NCBI GenBank assembly: GCA_029863825.1 | Contig: JAOTUP010000202.1 | Location: 1 to 5,009, forward strand | DNA length: 5,009 nucleotides | Source of the DNA: Acidobacteriota bacterium | GTDB lineage: Bacteria > Acidobacteriota > Thermoanaerobaculia > Multivoradales > JAHEKO01 | Direction of reading: 5' to 3' | Shown: positions 1-5,009 of the stretch, piece after piece | Position numbering within the stretch: the first letter of the stretch is position 1 | How the letters are laid out: every line of letters begins with the position of its first letter | Translations under genes and position numbers: made by a program | The notes under the pieces: model-generated | Seen by the model: the letters and a program-made list of their open reading frames with translations, nothing else | What the model was told of the DNA's origin: nothing | Databases searched by the model: none

Positions 1-472
1 CGAATACGATCTTGCGACTGACAGGCGACACGAAGAGCTGATCGACCAAGACCACGATGGCCGCGGGCTCGCGAGGCGACTGGACGTCACCACTCGAGGT
101 CGTGTCCGCATCGCCCGCCGCGACACCACCGGCGGCGTCCATTCGGTGTCCTCCGACAACACGCGAAAAGTGGGTAATCTCGACCGGCTCACCATCGTCG
201 AGAATCTCGAAGTCCTCCCGCGTAAGATCGGTCACCGAATCGCCGTCGCGCGTGACGAAGACTTCGACATTCGTCAGGCTCACGTCGACGGTGTCGATGA
301 AGATGCCGTGCCGGCGCGACTCTTCACTCTCCTGGGCACGGATACCCGAGCTCGCCAGTGCGAGTGTCAGGATCGAAAGCATGATCGGCGCCGAATACCG
401 GCACACTCGTTTCTTCTTCATCGAGTCCACCGCCCGGGTACCCCTTCGCCTTCCCAGCGTCACAGATCGCAT
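1..472 (-). CDS. VWFA-related Acidobacterial-domain secreted protein, N-terminal part (truncated by window edge)
   Basis: Partial gene: the first 157 residues are present and the frame is open through the left edge. A basic N-terminus (residues 8-22, Arg/Lys-rich) is followed by a hydrophobic stretch at about 29-41 and a plausible signal peptidase site near Ala46-Gln47, so export is likely. Residues 60-103 contain a run starting at IDTVDVSLTNVEVFVTRDG and a second motif, LTREDFEILDDGEPVEIT. Together these are the typical opening of the VWFA-related Acidobacterial domain family (TIGR03436 type). A low-complexity Gly/Ala/Asp/Ser linker (111-135) leads into AIVVLVDQLFVSP, the first strand of a von Willebrand A fold, where the metal-site DxSxS motif is not intact. 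I chose the ATG at 472 because AGAGGAG lies 5 nt upstream; the in-frame ATG at 421 has no good ribosome site but would give a more compact signal peptide. The gene follows the SIS gene by 26 nt. Its role is unknown; the family is thought to act in extracellular binding or adhesion. Confidence 0.85.
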   Translation of the reverse strand, partial: MRSVTLGRRRGTRAVDSMKKKRVCRYSAPIMLSILTLALASSGIRAQESEESRRHGIFIDTVDVSLTNVEVFVTRDGDSVTDLTREDFEILDDGEPVEITHFSRVVGGHRMDAAGGVAAGDADTTSSGDVQSPREPAAIVVLVDQLFVSPVSRKIVF

Positions 473-477
473 TCTCA

Positions 478-484
478 CTCCTCT
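478..484 (-). promoter_or_regulatory. Ribosome binding site of the VWFA-related gene
   Basis: AGAGGAG on the minus strand ends 5 nt before the ATG at 472. It lies inside the 26-nt gap after the SIS-gene stop codon and decides the start in favour of 472 over the internal ATG at 421. Confidence 0.6.
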
Positions 485-498
485 GGAAACGTGGGCGG

Positions 499-1536
499 CT
501 ACAAGGTGCGGGTAACCTTCCGCAACCGGCGCGGGCTTTCCGTGTCGTAGCCCATCGCTTGGGTCAGGTGATAGCAGAAGAGCTGCGCCGGCACGATCGA
601 GACCAGCGGGCTCAGCCACTCGGGCAGATCGGACGGCAATCGGATCGGCGTCTTCGCCAGCGCGAGCGCCCGATCGTCGTTGGAAAGCACCAGCAGTTCG
701 GCCCGATGCTCCGTGGCGAGCGTCTCGAGCAGTCTCATTCCGTCCTCGAAGACCGCGCCCGCCGGGAGAACCGCCAGCACCGGAAAGCCGTCAGAAACAA
801 TCGCCACCGGACCGTGCCTGAAGTCCGCCGAGGAGTACGGCTCGGCGACCACGTAGGTCATCTCCTTGAGTTTGAGCGACCATTCGTAGGCGGTGGCGTA
901 GTTGAAGCCGCGGCCCAGGACCACGCACTGGCTCATGTAGCGATACCGCTGGGCCGCGACTCGGATCGCGTCATCCAGGTCGAGCGCCTCTTTGACCAAG
1001 TCGGGCACGCGGTCGAGCGCCGCAAATAGATCCGGGGCATCGGCGGCGGCGGCCCCCAAAAGTGCAATCGCCGCCAGCTGCGTGGTGTAGGTCTTGGTCG
1101 CGGCGACCGCTCGCTCCTCACCGGCCCCGGTCTCGAGCAGAAGCTCCGCCTCTGCCGCCAGCGGTGAGGACGGCTCGTTGGTGATTGCCAAGGTCAAATT
1201 GCCCTGCCGCCGCCCTTCCTTCACCACACTCACGATGTCCGGCGACTCACCTGACTGCGAGATGCCGACCACCAGCGAGCCCTCGAGTCGCGGCGGCGTG
1301 CGGTACATCGTAAAGAGCGACGGTGTCGCCAGCCCGACCGGCAGGCGGTTGAGAAAGCCCCACAGGTACTTGCCGTAGAGAGCGGCGTTGTCGGAACTGC
1401 CCCGCGCGGCGATGAAGACAGACTTGACCTGACGCTTCTTGACCGTCGACGCGATCTCGACCGCGGCCTCTCCCTGCGTCTTGAGCAGGCGCTCGAGGAC
1501 AGCTGGCTGCTCGAAGATTTCATTCCTGAGACTCAC
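499..1536 (-). CDS. SIS-domain sugar-phosphate deaminase/isomerase (NagB-II / AgaS type, probable glucosamine-6-phosphate deaminase)
   Basis: Encodes 345 residues made of two SIS domains homologous to the isomerase half of GlmS, with no glutaminase domain. From the chosen start, visible motifs are ARGSSDNA (44-51), the phosphosugar-binding SQSGESPD (93-100), EERAVAATKTYTTQ (140-153), GRGFNYATAYEWSLKLKE (208-225, ending in the Glu equivalent to the GlmS catalytic Glu), an FRHGP motif (239-243, His equivalent to the GlmS ring-opening His) and a C-terminal SPRRLRKVTRTL. The Lys in the last motif (about 340) sits where GlmS has its substrate-binding Lys. Without glutaminase, family knowledge points to conversion of glucosamine-6-phosphate to fructose-6-phosphate plus ammonia in the cytoplasm; an AgaS-type galactosamine substrate is possible. 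The GTG at 1536 is preferred because GGAGG lies 5 nt upstream and the protein then opens at the family's usual SLRNEIFEQP; an in-frame GTG at 1608 would add 24 unconserved residues. It is divergent from the ROK kinase and probably co-transcribed with the VWFA gene. Confidence 0.88.
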   Translation of the reverse strand: MSLRNEIFEQPAVLERLLKTQGEAAVEIASTVKKRQVKSVFIAARGSSDNAALYGKYLWGFLNRLPVGLATPSLFTMYRTPPRLEGSLVVGISQSGESPDIVSVVKEGRRQGNLTLAITNEPSSPLAAEAELLLETGAGEERAVAATKTYTTQLAAIALLGAAAADAPDLFAALDRVPDLVKEALDLDDAIRVAAQRYRYMSQCVVLGRGFNYATAYEWSLKLKEMTYVVAEPYSSADFRHGPVAIVSDGFPVLAVLPAGAVFEDGMRLLETLATEHRAELLVLSNDDRALALAKTPIRLPSDLPEWLSPLVSIVPAQLFCYHLTQAMGYDTESPRRLRKVTRTL

Positions 1537-1541
1537 GACGT

Positions 1542-1546
1542 CCTCC
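1542..1546 (-). promoter_or_regulatory. Ribosome binding site deciding the SIS gene start
   Basis: GGAGG on the minus strand, 5 nt before the GTG at 1536. No comparable site precedes the longer GTG start at 1608, so translation most likely begins at 1536. Confidence 0.6.
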
Positions 1547-1656
1547 GCCCGGTCGTAGACATGAAGGAGTACGACTCCATTCTGCGTGTTCCCGGTCGTC
1601 GGGACCACGCTGAATCAGTACTCGTCAGTCGCAGTGTACCCCCATCAACGGTGTGA

Positions 1657-1685
1657 TTGGCACGGCTTCCGGGGCCTGCTATCGT
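1657..1685 (+). promoter_or_regulatory. Candidate sigma-70 promoter of the ROK kinase gene
   Basis: TTGGCA (1657-1662, 5 of 6 matches to the -35 consensus) and TATCGT (1680-1685, 4 of 6 to the -10 consensus) are separated by exactly 17 nt in the divergent spacer. Transcription would begin near 1692, leaving a leader of roughly 58 nt before the kinase ATG. It is a pattern match by eye only. I found no equally good pair for the leftward genes. Confidence 0.35.
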
Positions 1686-1749
1686 GACTCTTTTGCTACC
1701 TCCACGGGAGGCCTCACGCCAATAGAGCTGCACCAGGGAGCACGACTTC

Positions 1750-2622
1750 ATGGCTAATGATGCAATTGTCGGCATCGATCTCGGCGGCACCAACGTCAGG
1801 GTCGGCAAAGTCCGCGGGCGAGCGATCGATGCGCACCACGCCCAGCCAATCTCCGGCAACGCGGCGGAGGACGAGGTGCTCCAGGAAATCTTCGATTCCG
1901 TCGACAGGGTCTTCGACAAGGATGTCGTCGGGATCGGCTGCGGCGTACCGAGCGTGGTGAACGTCGAGCGAGGCATCGTCTACACCGTAGAGAACATTCC
2001 GTCCTGGCGAGAGGTCCCGCTCAAGGACAAGCTCCAGGATCGGTACGGCGTGAATGCTTTCATCAACAACGACGCCAATGCCTTCGCCGTCGGCGAGATG
2101 CACTTCGGCAAGGGTCGCGGCTATCGCGACATCGTCGGTCTTGCCATTGGCACCGGCCTGGGTGCCGGACTGGTGCTCGATGGACGACTCTACAGCGGCA
2201 GCAATTGCGGCGCGGGAGAGGTGGGCGAGATCCCTTATCGCGATCACAAGATCGAGTACTACTGCTCGGGGGAGTTCTTTCAGCGGGAGGCAGGAGCGGC
2301 GGGCAACGTCGTCTTCGAGCGAGCACAACAGGGAGAAGATGACGCGCTCCAGCTCTTCGAGGCTTTTGGCTTCGAGGTTGGTCACGCGGTCATGACCGTT
2401 CTCTACGCCTACGATCCCGAGATCATCATCTTCGGCGGCTCGATCAGCAAGGCCTATCCGCTCTTCAAAGCGGGAATGCGGAAGCGGCTCGAGAGCTATG
2501 CCTACCAGCACGCCCTCGAGCGATTGACCATCGCCGTTAGCGAGACCGACAACATCGCCGTTCTGGGCGCGGCAGCCCTGTATCTGGACGCGACAGGCAG
2601 GAGCAGCTCGGCAGGTGTCTGA
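1750..2622 (+). CDS. ROK-family sugar kinase (glucokinase / amino-sugar kinase-like, lacking the usual zinc motif)
   Basis: Encodes 290 residues, close to the usual ROK length of about 300. The phosphate-binding motif GIDLGGTNVRVG is at 8-19, the catalytic-Asp segment INNDANAFAVGE at 105-116 (Asp108 the expected base), the ROK glycine-rich signature IGTGLGAG at 133-140 with GAGEVGE at 154-160, and a second nucleotide-side motif IIIFGGSIS at 225-233. Family function is ATP-dependent phosphorylation of a hexose or N-acyl-hexosamine in the cytoplasm. No DNA-binding helix-turn-helix precedes the kinase fold, so this is an enzyme rather than a ROK repressor. The His of the canonical GE[IL]GH is Glu160, and the usual CxCGxxGCxE zinc cluster is replaced by YYCSGEFF (170-177) with one Cys. 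AGGGAG lies 9 nt before the ATG. The deacetylase gene follows 87 nt downstream on the same strand. Neighbours suggest glucosamine or GlcNAc as substrate, but the sequence alone does not settle it. Confidence 0.88.
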   Translation: MANDAIVGIDLGGTNVRVGKVRGRAIDAHHAQPISGNAAEDEVLQEIFDSVDRVFDKDVVGIGCGVPSVVNVERGIVYTVENIPSWREVPLKDKLQDRYGVNAFINNDANAFAVGEMHFGKGRGYRDIVGLAIGTGLGAGLVLDGRLYSGSNCGAGEVGEIPYRDHKIEYYCSGEFFQREAGAAGNVVFERAQQGEDDALQLFEAFGFEVGHAVMTVLYAYDPEIIIFGGSISKAYPLFKAGMRKRLESYAYQHALERLTIAVSETDNIAVLGAAALYLDATGRSSSAGV

Positions 2623-2695
2623 TCTCGTGATTCACCGGAACGCTGAATACAAACACGTCGGCTGCTCGTCAGCTTCGGAAAACCGACAGAGAAAC

Positions 2696-2703
2696 AAGGA
2701 GGT
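2696..2703 (+). promoter_or_regulatory. Consensus Shine-Dalgarno of the deacetylase gene
   Basis: AAGGAGGT, a full match to the anti-16S consensus, ends 6 nt before the ATG at 2710. It is the strongest ribosome site in the window and fixes the start, so the signal peptide belongs to the protein. Confidence 0.75.
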
Positions 2704-2709
2704 CGCACC

Positions 2710-3660
2710 ATGAACACTCGCCGTCAACCGACGCGTCGTCGGATATCCCCAGCCTGGATCCTCGCCACCAGTATCGTCGGCCTTGCAGCACTACCGAGCT
2801 CTGCCGTCAGTGAACCGCCGCTGACGCCTCAACTGGCGATCCGCGCCGACGACGTCGGCATGAGCCACACGGTCAACAGCGCGATCGAGAAACTCCTGGC
2901 TACCGGCGTCCCCTTCTCCGCCTCGGTCATGGTCGCCTGCCCCTGGTATCTCGAGGCGCTCGAGATGCTGCGCGACCAGCCACAGGTCAGCGTCGGAATT
3001 CACCTGGTCCTCAACTCCGAATGGGAACACTACAAATGGAGCCCGGTGCTCGGTGGGTCGGCGGTCCCGACACTGGTCGACGAGAACGGTCATTTCTACG
3101 CCACCGAAGCCGCGTTTGCCGCCGCCGATGTCGACCTCGACGAGGTGCGCCGCGAGCTCCGAGCCCAGATCGAGCGCGCCAGGCGGACCGGCGTCAGAAT
3201 CGATTACCTCGACTATCACATGCTCACCGCGGTCTCGACGCCGGAGCTGCGCGCCATCGTGGAAGATCTGGCACGCGAGAATGGTTTCGGCCTCTCCCGC
3301 TACTTCGGCGAGCGCTCGGCCTCGCTGTGGGACGTGGCGCCGGAGAAAAAGCTTTCCACCCTGCAAGCGATCCTGGGTGAGGTTCGGCCGGACCGACCCA
3401 ATCTCCTGGTGCTCCATCTGGGCCTCGAGACTCCCGAGATGACGGCGCTGGTGGATCTCAACAACTCAGCCGATCCCTTCCGGGTGGCCAAACATCGTCA
3501 GGCAGAGCTCGACGCGATCACCTCTCCTGCGTTCCGGAGAGCCATTGGAATCCACGGCATAGCGCTCGTCACCTATCGCGATCTCATCGAGCAGCAAGGC
3601 CTCGACTCGATGGTCGCACCGCAGTCGACCGGCTACTCGATGGAGACTGCTGAGGAGTAG
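2710..3660 (+). CDS. Exported ChbG/YdjC-family carbohydrate deacetylase
   Basis: Encodes 316 residues. An Arg-rich N-terminus with a weak twin-arginine-like TRRRIS (8-13), a hydrophobic core at about 15-29 and a likely AVS-E cleavage site (after residue 34) mark it as exported. The mature part shows the family metal and catalytic motifs: RADDVGMS (45-52, Asp47/Asp48), GIHLVLN (96-102, His98), DYLDYH (165-170, His170) and HLGLE (236-240). The C-terminal pattern with RQAELDAITSPAFRRA (263-278) and a terminal Tyr-Arg-Asp-Leu (289-292) is also typical. Characterised relatives such as ChbG remove one acetyl group from chitobiose or chitotriose; HpnK-type relatives act on hopanoid sugars. The substrate here is not readable. 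It lies 87 nt after the ROK kinase and may share its transcript. The residue before the Asp pair is Arg where many members have Asn. Family is confident; the chitooligosaccharide substrate is inferred from the neighbours. Confidence 0.85.
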   Translation: MNTRRQPTRRRISPAWILATSIVGLAALPSSAVSEPPLTPQLAIRADDVGMSHTVNSAIEKLLATGVPFSASVMVACPWYLEALEMLRDQPQVSVGIHLVLNSEWEHYKWSPVLGGSAVPTLVDENGHFYATEAAFAAADVDLDEVRRELRAQIERARRTGVRIDYLDYHMLTAVSTPELRAIVEDLARENGFGLSRYFGERSASLWDVAPEKKLSTLQAILGEVRPDRPNLLVLHLGLETPEMTALVDLNNSADPFRVAKHRQAELDAITSPAFRRAIGIHGIALVTYRDLIEQQGLDSMVAPQSTGYSMETAEE

Positions 3661-3753
3661 CTGCCTGCTGTCCTGTCGAGCGAACCAGAAACGCGATGCT
3701 AGCGTCGCAAGCCTCCCGGCTCCGCGTCCACGAGGCCGTCGAGTGTGAGGGCT

Positions 3754-3771
3754 AGGTGGGAAGGTCCACCT
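3754..3771. terminator. Hairpin between convergent genes, possible bidirectional terminator
   Basis: AGGTGG and CCACCT form a perfect 6-bp stem (7 with a G-U pair) around a short loop. It begins 7 nt past the reductase stop codon on the minus strand and 93 nt past the deacetylase stop on the plus strand. No T-tract follows on either strand, so it does not meet the intrinsic-terminator rule and may instead act as a 3' stabilising structure or with Rho. Confidence 0.35.
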
Positions 3772-3778
3772 GAGAGGA

Positions 3779-4771
3779 TCAGCTGGCGAGGATCTCGTCG
3801 ATCGCCTGCAGCTCGGCGGCGGTGAAAGAGAGGTTGTTCAGGGCTTGGACGCTGTCCTCGACCTGCTCGACCCGGCTTGCACCGACGAGAACCGAGGTGA
3901 TCGACTCATCTCGCAACACCCAGGCGAGAGCCATCTGCGCGAGCGACTGGCCGCGCGTCTGCGCGAGCTCGTTGAGCCCCCGAATCTGTCCGAGCCTCGC
4001 CGCTGTGATCTCGTTACGCTGAAGGTAACCGTGAGCTTTCGCTGCCCGGGAGTCGTCCGGAACGCCATCGAGATAGCGATCGGTGAGCATGCCCTGGGCC
4101 AGAGGAGAAAAGACGATGCAGCCGACGCTTTCCTCGACGAGCACCTCGAGCAGACCTTCTTCGACCGTGCGATCGAACATGCTGTATCTGGGTTGGTGAA
4201 TGAGACACGGCGTGCCGAGCTCTCGGAGCAACGACGCCGCGCGCCGCGTCTCGTCAGGAGAATATGCAGAGATGCCCGCATAGAGCGCCTTGCCCTGCCG
4301 AACGATAGTGTTGAGAGCGCCCATCGTCTCTTCGAGAGGCGTCTCGGGGTCGGGTCGGTGATGGTAAAAGATATCGACGTAGTCGAGACCGAGTCGCGCC
4401 AGGCTCTGGTCGAGGCTGGCGATCAAGTACTTCCTGGAGCCGAAGTCGCCGTAGGGACCGGGCCACATGTCCCACCCTGCCTTTGACGAGATGACCAGCT
4501 CGTCGCGATACGGCGCCAGGTCTTTTCGCAGGATACGACCGAAGGTCTCTTCCGCCGATCCGTAGGGTGGCCCGTAGTTGTTGGCCAGATCGAAGTGGGT
4601 GATTCCCAGATCGAAGGCTCGGCGCACCATGGCCCGGCCGTTCTCGAAGACGTCGACGCCTCCGAAGTTATGCCACAGGCCGAGCGAGACCGCGGGGAGC
4701 TTCAACCCGCTTCGGCCGCAGCGGTTATAAGGCATTGCCTCGTAGCGATCTTCGGACGGCACATAGACCAT
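3779..4771 (-). CDS. gpr: Aldo-keto reductase, L-glyceraldehyde-3-phosphate reductase type (Gpr/YghZ)
   Basis: Encodes 330 residues of an aldo-keto reductase TIM barrel (AKR14-like, related to K+ channel beta subunits). Nearly the whole length resembles E. coli Gpr (YghZ): for example SLGLWHNFGG (29-38), ITHFDLANNYGPP (57-69), DMWPGPYG (101-108) and SVLVGASRVEQVEDSVQALNN (293-313, the NADP 2'-phosphate region). The catalytic tetrad is present as Asp61, Tyr66, Lys97 and His138. The family reduces L-glyceraldehyde-3-phosphate and can reduce methylglyoxal with NADPH in the cytoplasm. The ATG at 4771 is supported by GAGGAG 6 nt upstream and by N-terminal alignment with E. coli. The C-terminus stops about 15 residues earlier than I recall for the E. 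coli protein. The gene is convergent to the deacetylase and appears to be a separate transcription unit with no evident link to amino-sugar metabolism. Confidence 0.92.
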   Translation of the reverse strand: MVYVPSEDRYEAMPYNRCGRSGLKLPAVSLGLWHNFGGVDVFENGRAMVRRAFDLGITHFDLANNYGPPYGSAEETFGRILRKDLAPYRDELVISSKAGWDMWPGPYGDFGSRKYLIASLDQSLARLGLDYVDIFYHHRPDPETPLEETMGALNTIVRQGKALYAGISAYSPDETRRAASLLRELGTPCLIHQPRYSMFDRTVEEGLLEVLVEESVGCIVFSPLAQGMLTDRYLDGVPDDSRAAKAHGYLQRNEITAARLGQIRGLNELAQTRGQSLAQMALAWVLRDESITSVLVGASRVEQVEDSVQALNNLSFTAAELQAIDEILAS

Positions 4772-4916
4772 GACTCGCTCCTCAGAACTCGATAGCTACG
4801 GAATCTCCTGCGCCGAGAGGACAGCAACTCAACAAAGATTCGATGTGAGGCTCTCTTCCCAACGCCGGAGAACATCTCGAACTGCGACTAGGATATCCTG
4901 AACGAAAGTCGCCGAG

Positions 4917-4938
4917 CCGTCGCCGTTGTCGGCGGTGG
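4917..4938. other. GC-rich hairpin upstream of gpr
   Basis: CCGTCGCCG and CGGCGGTGG form a 9-bp stem (two G-U pairs) around a TTGT loop. It lies about 145 nt upstream of the gpr start, in the gene-free 238 nt at the right end of the window. No T-tract follows on the plus strand. It may be the end of a neighbouring transcript outside the window or a chance GC-rich structure. Confidence 0.25.
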
Positions 4939-5009
4939 GTGTCTGCAAAGTACGAGAGGGTCCACGCATCGCCAACAGTTACCGGATCACGGTTCGGCCG
5001 TCCCGCGCC

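Noticed and set aside
57..550. Two overlapping plus-strand open frames (152 and 134 codons)
   Set aside because: They lie opposite the VWFA-related gene and the end of the SIS gene; the translations are Arg/Ser-rich with no domain.
1537..1749. Search for a leftward promoter or operator in the divergent spacer
   Set aside because: Only partial matches (for example TACACT without a -35 partner, and a short CTGAATCAG inverted repeat) were found; not enough to call a site.
1714..2511. Long open frame (265 codons) antisense to the ROK kinase
   Set aside because: It mirrors the kinase codons, has no family signature, and lies fully opposite a well-supported gene; high GC explains the lack of stops.
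2657..2687. Alternative stems in the kinase-deacetylase spacer (GTCGG or TCGG pairing with CCGAC) just before the Shine-Dalgarno
   Set aside because: Stems of only 4-5 bp, no known riboswitch motif and no T-tract; not distinguishable from chance.
2791..3417. 208-codon open frame antisense to the deacetylase
   Set aside because: Shadow of a confident gene in a GC-rich sequence, with no recognisable domain.
3709..3740. GCCTC...GAGGC inverted repeat after the deacetylase gene
   Set aside because: Five-bp stem with a 16-nt loop and no T-tract; weaker than the nearby hairpin at 3754-3771.
3845..4486. 213-codon open frame antisense to gpr
   Set aside because: Opposite a gene with near full-length similarity to E. 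coli Gpr; composition is that of a mirrored frame.
4829..4969. 46-codon minus-strand frame upstream of gpr, ending in a plausible helical segment
   Set aside because: No ribosome binding site before its ATG, mixed codon use and no recognisable similarity; too weak to annotate.

Overview
The window reads as a piece of a GC-rich bacterial chromosome, most likely an Acidobacteriota member. The main taxonomic clue is the truncated gene at the left edge. Its product carries the N-terminal signature of the 'VWFA-related Acidobacterial domain' family, secreted proteins that are especially abundant in that phylum. The assignment is an inference from one family. No mobile element, tRNA, rRNA or CRISPR array is visible.

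Layout. Positions 1-472 (minus) hold the 5' part of the secreted VWFA-related gene, which runs off the left edge. Positions 499-1536 (minus) encode a stand-alone SIS-domain sugar-phosphate deaminase/isomerase (NagB-II/AgaS type). It lies 26 nt upstream of the VWFA gene on the same strand, so the two are probably co-transcribed. A 213-nt divergent spacer (1537-1749) separates this pair from a rightward pair: a ROK-family sugar kinase (1750-2622) and an exported ChbG/YdjC-family carbohydrate deacetylase (2710-3660). A 118-nt spacer with a clear hairpin separates the deacetylase from a convergent aldo-keto reductase of the Gpr/YghZ type (3779-4771, minus). The last 238 nt hold that gene's ribosome binding site, a GC hairpin and a short palindrome, but no gene I can support.

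How the genes may work together. Deacetylase, sugar kinase and SIS-type deaminase around one divergent promoter region suggest amino-sugar (chitin or peptidoglycan fragment) catabolism. The exported enzyme would remove acetyl groups, the ROK kinase would phosphorylate the imported sugar, and the SIS enzyme would convert glucosamine-6-phosphate to fructose-6-phosphate and ammonia. No nagA (GlcNAc-6-phosphate deacetylase), transporter or regulator is visible, so a deacetylate-first route is a hypothesis rather than a demonstrated pathway. The Gpr-like reductase is probably a separate unit for triose/methylglyoxal carbonyl reduction. The window is mostly recognisable metabolism. The most interesting points are the cluster logic, the zinc-site-less ROK kinase and the export signal on the deacetylase.
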